64,000 bases of DNA from Lamellibrachia columna (taxonomy: Eukaryota; Annelida; Polychaeta; Sabellida; Siboglinidae). The DNA lies in assembly GCA_963662155.1 (NCBI GenBank), contig OY759271.1, positions 17,509,728 to 17,573,727 on the forward strand, written 5' to 3'. Below, one piece after another: positions 52,262-64,000 of this stretch; position 1 is the stretch's first letter, and each line of letters starts with the position of its first letter. A model generated the notes under the pieces. It was given only the letters and a program-made list of their open reading frames with translations, had not been told where the DNA came from and ran no database searches. The translations under genes were made by a program, and so were the position numbers.

Positions 52262-53204
52262 ATTTAATGATTAAAAATGATTAAAAATTTACTATGACAG
52301 TTGCATGGCCATTTAGTAATAGTCATTTTGTTCCACGCTGCCCGTTCAACCTGTTCAGTTGTATGATACGCTGGAGCAACATACAGACGAGACATAGTCG
52401 GACCACCTGGTATGTATCCTTGTTTAGTCAATAGTTGCTGTTAAAATTTAGCTATAGGAGTATTTTAGGGTAATTTATATTGTAGGTCTCCGAGGACTCG
52501 GTAGCGCGAGCGATAATTAAGGGTTGTTGTTTTCAGTTGATTGGGTACATAATACGAGACGTAATATTATTGTAAATAATTTAGTACATATTAAATATTG
52601 AAAACCTGAATATTTTGTTTTAGCAACATTTATTGTTAAAAGTTAGCCGTAGGTAGTAATTCAGTGTTATTTAAATAAGGTCACTGAAATTTCGTTAGCG
52701 CGAGCGATATTACGTTTTGTTAGTCAGCTGTTACATAGAAAATAAGTTGCAAGGCAGTAGCTGTAAATTTAATTAAGACATAAGTAACATACTATAAAGT
52801 GTGTATTACAACACAAAAACAGTCTTTGTGAAGACTACCTAGTATAAATTGATTATAAACGGATTATAAACAAATACAAATTTAATTTCTAACATGGCGC
52901 CATGCAAACGCCAAGTAAAGGCAAAATGTAATTTGATATGTTCTAGCTGCGACAGCTGGATAAACTTTGCAAAGTCCGGGTGTGTAAATTCGTGGGCGGA
53001 GGTGCAGGCGGATGATTTCCATTTCGTGTGTTGGGGGTGTACGACAGTGAAATATCTGCAGGAGCAGGTGATTGAGCTAAGGCATATGATTTTGATGATG
53101 ACAGGGCAGGGTGAGACAGAAGGGAGCAGAGGTGGTGAGAATGATGAGAGCAGAGGTGGTGAGACTGAGGAGAGCAGAGGTGGTGAGACCGAGGAGAGCA
53201 GGCA
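52262..53204 (+). mobile_element. Non-array insert with a PHD-finger-like ORF
   Basis: Array sequence stops near 52262 and resumes near 53205. The insert holds a plus-strand frame from 52894 with C-x-x-C (C-S-S-C-D-S-W), G-C-V-N and C-W-G-C spacing of a PHD-like zinc finger. A short coiled segment and repeats of R-G-G-E-T-E-E-S follow. PHD-finger ORFs of this kind occur in invertebrate retrotransposon proteins. No reverse transcriptase is present, so it is a 5' fragment or a captured exon. Confidence 0.5.
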
Positions 53205-55649
53205 GGAATATCGCCAAGATGGCATCTTTGCAGGTATGGATTGTTGTGTTGTTTCAATTGGATTTGCACAAATGCAACATTGGAGCTGATGGCATGCAGG
53301 TCATGGACCCTTTACAAAACCCAACAGTAGAAGTTCTGTATGCCTTATTTGAATTTATTCAAATCTGCAGATAAAGCAGTGATCTTGGTACGAACATCAC
53401 CAAGATGGCATATTTGTAGGCATTGAAAAAAGGCTGAAGAGATGCAGCTAAAGGGATGTAGTATGTAGCTGTTAAATTACAGCTGAATGAAGTCAGTATG
53501 TAACTGTTAAACTACAGCTGAAGGGATTCAGTAGGCAACTTTCTTCTTCTTATTGATTTTATTTAATTAGCTTTCATATTTTAATCACAATTAAAGACAA
53601 TCCCCTTTGAAAATCCAAACAGTGGAAGTTCTTTCTGTAAGTTTTATTTGAATTTATTCAATTAGTTTTCGTAGTTTAAAGATTACATATAGTTAATGAT
53701 TTAATGGTTGATGCGCTAGTGAAACCATCTTTTCTGCAATAAAAACTTGTTTCATTGTATTTTAATTGCAATTGAAGAGATGCAGTGGTATGAAGAATTG
53801 GAGCTGGTGGTATGCAGGCCATGGTCAACGCCCAACGCTCACAAAAAACCTAACAGTGGAACTTCTTATGTCAGTTTCGTTTGTGTTTATTCAAATCTGC
53901 AGATGAAGCAGTGATCTTGATAAGGCCATTGTTAAGATGACATCTTTGCAGGCATTGCAATAAAAGTCTAAAGGGATGCAGTCTGTACTTGTCAAATTGC
54001 AACTGAAAGGCTGCAGTTAGTAGGTCTCAAATCGCAACTGAAGGGTTGCAGTATGTAGGTGTTAAACTACAGTTGATGGGATGCAGTCTGCAGCTGTTAA
54101 ACAACTTAAGTGATACAGTAAGTACCAAATCCCGTTTGAAAACCCAACAGTGGAAGTTCTTTCTGTAAGTTTTATTTGAATTAATTCAATTAGTTTTCTT
54201 AGTTTAAAGATTACATATAGTTAATGATTTAGTGGTCGTCGATGCACTAGTGAGACCATCTTGTCTGCAACAAATAATTGTTGTTTTATTTAAATTAGAT
54301 TTGCACCAATGCAAAATTGGAGCCAATGGTATGCAGGCCGTGGCCCCTTTACAAAACCCAACAGTAGAAATTATGTATTCCTTTTTTGAATTTATTCAAA
54401 TATGTAGATAAGGCAGTGATTTTGGTAAGAACATCACCGAGATGGCATATTTGCAATAAAAAAGGCTGGAGAGATGCAGCTAAAGGGATGTAGTATGTAG
54501 CTGTTAAATTACAGCTGAATGAAGTCAGTATGTAATTGTTAAACTACAGCTGAAGTGATTCAGTAGATAGCTTTTTTTTTTATTGATTTTATTTATTTAG
54601 TTTTCATATTTTAATCACAATTAAAAACAATCCTCTTTGAAAATCCGAACAGTGGAAGTTCTTTCTGTAAGTTTTATTTGAATTTATTCAATTAGTTTTC
54701 TTAGTTTAAAGATTACATATAGTTAATGATTTAATGGTCGTCGATGCGCTAGTGAGACCATCTTGTCTGCAACAAATAATCATTGTGTTGTTTCAATTAG
54801 ATTTAGAAAGATGCAACATTGGAGCCGATGGCATGCAGGCCGTGGACCCTTTACAAAACCCAACAGTAGAAGTTATGTATGCCTTGTTTGAATTTATTCA
54901 AATCTGCAGATAAAGTAGTGATCTTGGTAAGAATATCGCCAAGATGGCATATTTGTAGGCATTGAAAAAAGGCTGAAGAGATGCAGCTAAAGGGATGTAG
55001 TATGTAGCTGTTAAATTACAGCTGAACGAAGTCAGTATGTAACTGTTAAACTACAGCTGAAAGGATTCAGTAGGTAGCTTTTTTCTTTTTATTGATTTTA
55101 TTTAATTAGTTTTCATATTTTAATCACAATTAAAGACAATCCCCTTTGAAAATCCGAACAGTGGAAGTTTTTTGTAAGTTTATTTATGTTTATTCAATTA
55201 GTTTCCATATTTTAAAGATTACGTGTAGTTAATGATTTAACGGTCGATGCGCTAATGAAACCATCTTTTCTGCAACAAATACTTGTTTTATTGTATTTGC
55301 AACTGAAGGGATGCAGTCGTATGTATGTATTTGAATTTATTCAATTAGTTTTCTTAGTTTAAAGATTACATATAGTTAATGATTTAATGATCGTCGATGC
55401 TCTAGTGAGACCATCTTGTCTGCAACAAATAATTGTTGTATTGTTTCAATTAGATTTGCACCAATGCAACATTGGAGCCGATGGCATGCAGGCCGTGGCC
55501 CCTTTACAAAACCCAACAGTAGAAGTTATGTATGCCTTATTTGAATTTATTCAAATCTGCAGATAAAGCAGTGATATTGGTAAGAACATTGCCAAGATGG
55601 CATATTTGTAGGCATTAAAAAAAGGCTGAAGAGATGCAGCTAAAGGAAC

Positions 55650-58600
55650 GTAGAATGTAGCTGTTAAATTACAGCTGAACGAAGTCATTATGTAACTGTT
55701 AAACTAGAGTTGAAGGGATTCAGTAGGTAGCTTTTTTCTTTTTATCGATTTTATTTAATTAGTTTTCATATTTTAATCACAATTAAAGACATTAAGTTTA
55801 TTTATGTTTATTCAATTAGTTTCATATTTTAAAGGTTACATATAGTTAATGATTTAATGGTCGATGCGCTAGTGAAACCATCTTTTCTGCAACAAATACT
55901 TGTTTTATTGTATTTGCAACTGAAGGGATGCAGTCGTATGTAGAATTGGAACTGATGGCATGCAGGCCATGGTCAACGCCCAACGCTCACAAAAAACTTA
56001 ACAGTGGAAGTTCTCATGTCAGTTTTGTTTGCGTTTATTCAAATCTGCAGATGAAGCAGTGATCTTGGTAAGGCCATTGGTAAGATGACATATTTGCAGG
56101 TATTGCAATAAAAGTCTAAAAGGATGCAGTCTGTACTTGTCAAATTGCAACTGAAAGGCTGCAGTAAGTAAGTCTCAAATTGCAACTCCAGGGTTGCAGT
56201 CTGTAGTTGTTAAAACTACAGCTGATGGGATGCAGTCTGTAGCTGTTAAACAACTGAAGTGATACAGTAAGTACCAAATCCCCTTGAAAAACCCAACAGT
56301 GGAAGTTCTTTCTGTAAATTTTATTTTAATTTATTCAATTAGTTTTCTTAGTTTAAAGATTACATACAGTTAATGATTTAATGGTCATCGATGCGCTAGT
56401 GAGACCATCTTGTCTGCAACAAATAATTGTTGTGTTGTTTCAATTAGATTTGTACAAATGCAACATTGGAGCCAATGGCATGCAGGTCGTGGACCCTTTA
56501 CAAAACCCAGTAGTAGAAGTTATGTATGCCTTCTTTGAATTTATTCAACTATGTAGATAAAGCAGTGATCTTGGTAAGAACATCGCCAAGATAGCATATT
56601 CGTAGGCAATATAAAAGGCTGAAGAGATGCAGCTAAAGGGATGTAGTATGTAGCTGTTAAATTACAGCTGAACGAAGTCAGTATGTAACTGTTAAACTAC
56701 AGCTGAAGGGATTCAGTTGGTAGCTATTTTCTTTTGATTGATTTTATTTAATTAGCTTTCATATTTTAATCACAATTAAAGACAATCCCCTTTGAAAATC
56801 CAAACAGTGGAAGTTCTTTCTGTAAGTTTTATTTGAATTTATTCAATTAGTTTTCTTAGTTTAAAGATTACATATAGTTAATGATTTAATGGTCATCGAT
56901 GCGCTAGTGAGACCATCAAGTCTGCAACAAATAATTGTTGTGTTGTTTCAATTAGATTTGCACAAATGCAACATTGGAGCTGATGGCATGCAGGCCGGGG
57001 TCAATGCCCAACGCCCACACAAAACCTAACAGTGGAAGTTCTTATGTCAGTTTTCTTTGTGTTTTTTCAAATCTGCAGATGAAGCAGTGATCTTGATAAG
57101 GGCATTGGTAAGATGACATCTTTGCAGGTATTGCAATAAAAGTCTAAAGGGATGCAGTCTGTACTTGTCAAATTGCAACTGAAAGGCTACAGTAAGTAGG
57201 TCTCAAATTGCAACTCCAGGGTTGCAGTCTGTAGTTGTTAAAACTACAGTTGATGGCATGCAGTCTGTAGCTGTTAAACAACTGAAGTGATACAGTAAGT
57301 ACCAAATCCCCTTGAAAAACCCAACAGTGGAAGTTCTTTCTGTAAATTTTATTTGAATTTATTCAATTAGTTTTCTTAGTTTAAAGATTACATACAGTTA
57401 ATGATTTAATAGGCGTCGATGCGCTAGTGAGACCATCTTGTCTGCAACAAATAATTGTTGTGTTGTTTCAATTAGATTTTGCACAAATGCAACATTGGAG
57501 CAGATGGCATGCAGGCCATGGACCCTTTACAAAACCTAGTAGTAGAAGTTGTGTTTGCCTTCTTAGAATTTATTCAAATCTGCAGATAAAGCAGTGACCT
57601 TGGTAAGAACATAGCCAAGATGGCATATTTGTAGGCAATAAAAAAGGCTGAAGAGATGCAGCTAACGGGATGTAGTATGTAGCTGTTAAATTACAGCTGA
57701 ACGAAGTCAGTAGGTAACTGTTAAACTACAGCTGAAGGGATTCAGTTGGTAGCTATTTTCTTTTTATTGATTTTATTTAATTAGCTTTCATATTTTAATC
57801 ACAATTAAAGACAATCCCCTTTGAAAATCCAAACAGTGGAAGTTCTTTCTGTAAGTTTTATTTGAATTTATTCAATTAGTTTTCTTAGTTTAAAGATTAC
57901 ATATAGTTAATGATTTAATGGTCATCGATGCGCTAGTGAGACCATCAAGTCTGCAACAAATAATTGTTGTGTTGTTTCAATTAGATTTGCACAAATGCAA
58001 CATTGGAGCTGATGGCATGCAGGCCGGGGTCAATGCCCAACGCCCACACAAAACCTAACAGTGGAAGTTCTTATGTCAGTTTTCTTTGTGTTTTTTCAAA
58101 TCTGCAGATGAAGCAGTGATCTTGATAAGGGCATTGGTAAGATGACATCTTTGCAGGTATTGCAATAAAAGTCTAAAGGGATGCAGTCTGTACTTGTCAA
58201 ATTGCAACTGAAAGGCTACAGTAAGTAGGTCTCAAATTGCAACTCCAGGGTTGCAGTCTGTAGTTGTTAAAACTACAGCTGATGGGATGCAGTCTGTAGC
58301 TGTTAAACAACTGAAGTGATACAGTAAGTACCAAATCCCCTTGAAAAACCCAACAGTGGAAGTTCTTTCTGTAAATTTTATTTTAATTTATTCAATTAGT
58401 TTTCTTAGTTTAAAGATTACATACAGTTAATGATTTAATAGGCGTCGATGCGCTAGTGAGACCATCTTGTCTGCAACAAATAATTGTTGTGTTGTTTCAA
58501 TTAGATTTGCACAAATGCAACATTGGAGCAGATGGCATGCAGGCCATGGACCCTTTACAAAACCTAGTAGTAGAAGTTGTGTTTGCCTTCTTAGAATTTA

Positions 58601-58760
58601 TTCAAATCTGCAGATAAAGCAGTGACCTTGGTAAGAACATAGCCAAGATGGCATATTTGTAGGCAATAAAAAAGGCTGAAGAGATGCAGCTAAAGGGATG
58701 TAGTATGTAGCTGTTAAATTACAGCTGAACGAAGTCAGTATGTAACTGTTAAACTACAGC
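55650..58760 (+). repeat. Higher-order repeat of about 1,029 bp
   Basis: Markers at 56701/57730 and 57001/58030 repeat with a 1,029-bp period, and 56223/57251 with 1,028. Each unit contains two LRR-module variants, one of them with GGCCGGGGTCAATGCC. At least two and probably three copies. Confidence 0.75.
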
Positions 58761-59332
58761 TGAAGGGATGGTCAATGCCCAACGCTCACAAAAAACCTAA
58801 CAGTGGAAGTTCTTATGTCAGTTTCGTTTGTGTTTATTCAAATCTGCAGATGAAGCAGTGATCTTGATAAGGGCATTGGTAAGATGACATCTTTGCAGGT
58901 ATTGCAATAAAAGTCTAAAGGGATGCAGTCTGTACTTGTCAAATTGCAACTGAAAGGCTGCAGTTAGTAGGTCTCAAATCGCAACTGAAGGGTTGCAGTA
59001 TGTAGGTGTTAAACTACAGCTGATGGGATGCAGTCTGTAGCTGTTAAACAACTTAAGTGATGCAGTAAGTACCAAATCCCATTTGAAAACCCAACAGTGG
59101 AAGTTCTTTCTGTAAGTTTTATTTGAATTAATTCAATTAGTTTTCTTAGTTTAAAGATTACATATAGTTAATGATTTAGTGGTCGTCGATGCGCTAGTGA
59201 GACCATCTTGTCTGCAACAAATAATCATTGTGTTGTTTCAATTAGATTTAGAAAGATGCAACATTGGAGCCGATGGCATGCAGGCCGTGGACCCTTTACA
59301 AAACCCAACAGTAGAAGTTATGTATGCCTTGT

Positions 59333-62300
59333 TTGAATTTATTCAAATCTGCAGATAAAGCAGTGATACTGGTAAGAACATCGCCAAGATGGCATATTTG
59401 TAGGCAATAAAAAAGGCTGAAGAGATGCAGCTAAAGGGATGTAGTATGTAGCTGTTAAATTATTCAATTATTTTTCTTAGTTTAAAGATTACATATAGTT
59501 AATGAATTAATGGTCATCAATGCGCTAGTGAGACCATCTTGTCTGCAACAAATAATTGTTGTTTTGTTTCAATTAGAACTGCACCAATGCAAAATTGGAG
59601 CCGATGACATGCAGGCCGTGGCCCCTTTACAAAACCCAACAGTAGAAGTTATGTATGCCTTTTTTGAATTTATTCAAATCTGTAGAAAAAGCAGTGATTT
59701 TGGTAAGAACATCACCAAGATGGCATATTTGTAGGCAATATAAAAGGCTGAAGAGATGCAGCTAAAGGGATGTAGTATGTAGCTGTTAAATTATTCAATT
59801 AGTTTTCTTAGTTTAAAGATTACATATAGTTAATGAATTAATGGTCATCAATGCGCTAGTGAGACCATCTTGTCTGCAACAAATAATTGTTGTTTTGTTT
59901 TAATTAGAACTGCACCAATGCAAAATTGGAGCCGATGACATGCAGGCCGTGGCCCCTTTACAAAACCCAACAGTAGAAGTTATGTATGCCTTTTTTGAAT
60001 TTATTCAAATCTGTAGAAAAAGCAGTGATTTTGGTAAGAACATCACCAAGATGGCATATTTGTAGGCAATAAAAAAGGCTGAAGAGATGCAGCTAAAGGG
60101 ATGTAGTATGTAGCTGTTAAATTATTCAATTAGTTTTCTTAGTTTAAAGATTACATATAGTTAATGAATTAATGGTCATCAATGCACTAGTGAGATCATC
60201 TTGTCTGCAACAAATAATTGTTGTTTTGTTTCAATTAGAACTGCACCAATGCAAAATTGGAGCCGATGGCATGCAGGCCGTGGCCCCTTTACAAAACCCA
60301 ACAGTAGAAGTTATGTATGCCTTTTTTGAATTTATTCAAATCTGTAGAAAAAGCAGTGATTTTGGTAAGAACATCACCAAGATGGCATATTTGTAGGCAA
60401 TAAAAAAGGCTGAAGAGATGCAGCTAAAGGGATGTAGTATGTAGCTGTTAAATTATTCAATTAGTTTTCTTAGTTTAAAGATTACATATAGTTAATGAAT
60501 TAATGGTCATCAATGCGCTAGTGAGACCATCTTGTCTGCAACAAATAATTGTTGTTTTGTTTCAATTAGAACTGCACCAGTGCAAAATTGGAGCCGATGG
60601 CATGCAGGCCGTGGCCCCTTTACAAAACCCAACAGTAGAAGTTATGCATGCCTTTTTTGAATTTATTCAAATCTGTAGAAAAAGCAGTGATTTTGGTACG
60701 AACATCACCAAGATGGCATATTTGTAGGCAATAAAAAAGGCTGAAGAGATGCAGCTAAAGGGATGTAGTATGTAGCTGTTAAATTATTCAATTAGTTTTC
60801 TTAGTTTAAAGATTACATATAGTTAATGAATTAATGGTCATCAATGCGCTAGTGAGACCATCTTGTCTGCAACAAATAATTGTTGTTTTGTTTTAATTAG
60901 AACTGCACCAATGCAAAATTGGAGCCGATGGCATGCAGGCCGTGGCCCCTTTACAAAACCCAACAGTAGAAGTTATGTATGCCTTTTTTGAATTTATTCA
61001 AATCTGTAGAAAAAGCAGTGATTTTGGTAAGAACATCACCAAGATGGCATATTTGTAGGCAATAAAAAAGGCTGAAGAGATGCAGCTAAAGGGATGTAGT
61101 ATGTAGCTGTTAAATTATTCAATTAGTTTTCTTAGTTTAAAGATTACATATAGTTAATGAATTAATGGTCATCAATGCGCTAGTGAGACTTGTCTGCAAC
61201 AAATAATTGTTGTATTGTTTCAATTAGATTTGCACTGATGCAACATTGGAACCGATGGCATGCAGGCTGTGGCCCCTTTACAAAACCCAACAGTAGAAGT
61301 TATGTATGCCTTTTTTGAATTTATTCAAATCTGCAGATAAAGCAGTGATATTGGTAAGAACATCGCCAAGATGGCATATTTGTAGGCATTGAAAAAAGGC
61401 TGAAGAGATGCAGCTAAAGGGATGTAGTATGTAGCTGTTAAATTACAGCTGAATGAAGTCAGTATGTAATTGTTAAACTACAGCTGAAGGGATTCAGTAG
61501 GTAGCCGTTTTCTTTTTACTAATTTTATTTAATTAGTTTTCATATTTTAATCACAATTAAAGACAATCCCCTTTGAAAATCCAAACAGTGGAAGTTTTTT
61601 GTAAGTTTATTTATGTTTATTCAATTAGTTTCATATTTTAAAGATTACGTGTAGTTAATGATTTAACGGTCGATGCGCTAGTGAAACCATCTTTTCTGCA
61701 ACAAATACTTGTTTTATTGTATTTTAATTGCAATTGAAGAGATGTAGTCGTATGTAGAATTGGAGCTGGTGGTATGGAAGGCCATGGTCAACGCCCAACG
61801 CTCACAAAAAACCCAACAGTGGAAGTACTTATGTCAGTTTTGTTTGTGTTTATTCAAATCTGCAGATGAAGCAGTGATCTTGGTAAGGCCATTGTTAAGA
61901 TGACATCTTTGCATGTATTGCAATAAAAGTCTAAAGGGATGCAGTCTGTACTTGTCTAATTGCAACTGAAAGGCTGCAGTAAGTAGGTCTCAAATTGCAA
62001 CTCAAGGGTTGCAGTCTGTAGTTGTTAAGCTACAGCTGATGGGATGCAGTCTGTAGCTGTTAAACAACTGAAGTGATACAGTAAGTACCAAATCCCCTTG
62101 AAAAACCCAACAGTGGAAGTTCTTTCTGTAAATTTTATTTTAATTTATTCAATTAGTTTTCTTAGTTTAAAGATTACATACAGTTAATGATTTAATAGGC
62201 GTCGATGCGCTAGTGAGACCATCTTGTCTGCAACAAATAATTGTTGTGTTGTTTCAATTAGATTTGCACAAATGCAACATTGGAGCAGATGGCATGCAGG

Positions 62301-62743
62301 CCATGGACCCTTTACAAAACCTAGTAGTAGAAGTTGTGTTTGCCTTCTTAGAATTTATTCAAATCTGCAGATAAAGCAGTGACCTTGGTAAGAACATAGC
62401 CAAGATGGCATATTTGTAGGCAATAAAAAAGGCTGAAGAGATGCAGCTAAAGGGATGTAGTATGTAGCTGTTAAATTACAGCTGAACGAAGTCAGTATGT
62501 AACTGTTAAACTACAGCTGAAGGGATTCAGTAGGTAGCTTTTTTTTTTATTGATTTTATTTAATTAGCTTTAATATTTTAATCACAATAAAGACAATCCC
62601 CTTTGAAAATCCGAACAGTGGAAGTTCTTTCTGTAAGTATTATTTGAATTTATTCAATTAGTATTCTTAGTTTAAAGATTACATATAGTTAATGATTTAA
62701 TGGTTATCGATGCGCTAGTGAGACCATCTTGTCTGCAACAAAT
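59333..62743 (+). repeat. Segmental duplication, copy 2 (partner 48380-51790)
   Basis: See copy 1. Includes a clean series of 331-bp units at 59510, 59841, 60172, 60503 and 60834. Confidence 0.85.
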
Positions 62744-63240
62744 ATTTGTTGTGTGGTTTCAATTAGATTTGCACCAATGCAACATTGGAACCGATGGCAT
62801 GCAGGCCGTGGACCCTTAACAAAACCCAACAGTAGAAGAGAAATGATGTAGCAAGTACCCAATCCTCTTTGAAAACTCCATCTTTGGAAGGTCATCTGTA
62901 AGTTTTATTTATAATTATTAAATTAGTTTTCATATTTTAAAGATTACATATAGTTAGTGATTTAATGGTTGGTGCGCTAGTGAGACCATCTTGTCCGCAA
63001 CAAATACTTGTTTTGTTGTGTTTTAATTGCAACTGAAACGATGCAGTTGGTATGTCAAATTGCAACCGAAGGGTTGCAGTCTGTAGCTGTTAAACTACAG
63101 CTGATGAGATGCAGTCTGTAGCTGTTAAACAACTTAAGTGATGCAGTTAGTAACAAATCCCCTTTGAAAAACTCAACAGTGGAAGTTCTTTCTGTAAGTT
63201 TTATTTGAATTTATTCAATTATTTTTCATATTTTAAAGAT

Positions 63241-64000
63241 TACATGAAGGGCTGAGAACCAGAGTGTTTGGATCATATAGTAATAGACGTTGATAAGATC
63301 CATCAGTGCCATGTCAATCACATTTAACTGCGAATTCTGGCACTTCATTTTTGTGTTGAACCCATTGAGCTAGAGTAGTCAAACCCATATATGTTTCAGA
63401 GCCAGGGTGGTCTAACCGACAACTTTTGCAATAGGTGGCAGTGTGAATAAGATGGCAGCCCCTATGCAGGGAAATTCGCTGCCAGCCAAAAGTTGCAAAA
63501 AATATCAGGTTGATGACATAGTTGAAGAGTTGTTAAACGGTGAATCTGATGACAGTGATGCCATTGATGATAGTGACAAAGATCCTGATTACGTTCTGAC
63601 TCAAAAAGAACATTTCAGTGTGTGACCGTTGAAAATGTACCTTTTTCTAAGCGTAGTTTTATTGATGACGGCTTGCCATTAATTTTGTGGTGGGGTCACG
63701 TGAACGGAACATTTCATTTGCGTACAAATCGCACACCGCATTTATGATCAGTGCATTTATTATGGCGTTTGCGACGGCGAGTATCGATAAGGAATCAATC
63801 ATGAAATACTTCAGTTCCAGTCATTCAACTGTAATTTGTCCGCTCTGTCAGTTCTATGATAACATTGTCCTCAGTAATAGTGAAACTGTAGGGGAAACCC
63901 GGACAAAATGGGATAGCCGGGTAATATGGGAAATCATTATATGCAAAGAATAGTGCTGCCACAAAGCGTATTTTCACTTCCAAATAGCATAGCGGCATCT
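63241..64000. other. Right-edge unassigned sequence
   Basis: The array ends near 63240. A plus-strand frame at 63443-63625 (60 aa, M-N-K-M-A-A-P..., acidic E-S-D-D-S-D-A-I-D-D-S-D-K-D-P) resembles the acidic N-termini of some domesticated transposase or chromatin proteins, but this is too weak to name. The frame at 63687-63953 is anonymous. Confidence 0.3.

Larger units (their letters stand above)
46170..63240 (+). repeat. 17-kb tandem array derived from leucine-rich-repeat exons
   Basis: About 34 copies (hand count) of a module whose core reads L-D-L-H-x-C-N-I-G-A-D-G-M-Q-A-V...L-Q-N-P-T-V-E-V, an NLR/RNase-inhibitor-type LRR. The core is headed by an acceptor (GTTTCAATTAG) and ends at donors GTAAGT, GTATGC or GTCAGT. 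A second piece (AAATCTGCAG| ... D-L-G-K-x-I-x-K-M-x-S-L-Q |GTATTG) would complete the repeat. Most copies carry stops, so no long spliced reading frame is expected. The 74-aa frames at 46976, 48557, 49550, 59510, 60172 and 60503 are single modules read through splice sites. Confidence 0.8.

Noticed and set aside
46976..60727. Six 74-aa frames as separate genes
   Set aside because: They are single modules of the LRR-derived array read through their splice sites; each starts at the same repeat position.

Overview
The window looks like repeat-rich nuclear DNA of an animal, probably a marine invertebrate. It shows spliceosomal intron signals, a C2H2 zinc-finger relic, NLR-type leucine-rich-repeat exons, Ty3/gypsy, pogo-like and tRNA-SINE sequences, and several minisatellites. 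I cannot name the species. I see no intact ordinary host gene.

The centrepiece is a complete Polinton/Maverick element (adintovirus-like) at 13874-31753, 17,880 bp. It has 216-bp terminal inverted repeats (TIRs) that I could match without a difference, 5'-AG...CT-3' ends and a 6-bp target-site duplication (AACACT at 13868-13873 and 31754-31759). It sits inside the reverse transcriptase of an older, decayed gypsy element on the minus strand, whose 3' half lies at 10704-13867 and 5' half at 31760-about 33060. The Polinton carries, left to right: a spliced leftward gene; a NADAR domain fused in frame to an RPA1-C-like ssDNA-binding domain with an internal TATA box; two acidic regulatory-looking proteins; a row of four related, splice-acceptor-headed terminal exons; a protein-primed DNA polymerase B with zinc fingers and an OTU-like region; then a dense late block (packaging ATPase, basic small protein, PY-like protein, two duplicated small ORFs, a 53-aa membrane protein, integrase, membrane protein, penton-like protein, minor core/VI-like protein, major capsid protein, adenain-like protease). 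Every core frame is open. Two oddities are an amber codon just before a plausible capsid C-terminal tail and a Cys at the expected acidic position of the protease.

Left flank (1-13867): minisatellites of 31, 61 and 50 bp, a dispersed element enlarged by a 1.8-kb CATACA-rich tract, then the gypsy 3' half. Right flank (31760-46170): gypsy gag/protease, a near-perfect 353-bp inverted repeat, a second gypsy LTR in the opposite orientation, a second copy of the dispersed element, a 49-bp minisatellite, a zinc-finger relic, the relic of a second Polinton polymerase, a gypsy RNase H fragment and a pogo-like transposase relic.

From about 46.2 to 63.24 kb there is a 17-kb tandem array whose unit carries the remains of a leucine-rich-repeat exon with splice sites. 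It is organised in 331-bp and about 1,029-bp units with a 3.4-kb segmental duplication (offset 10,953 bp), and a PHD-finger-like ORF interrupts it. The last 760 bp hold only short doubtful ORFs.
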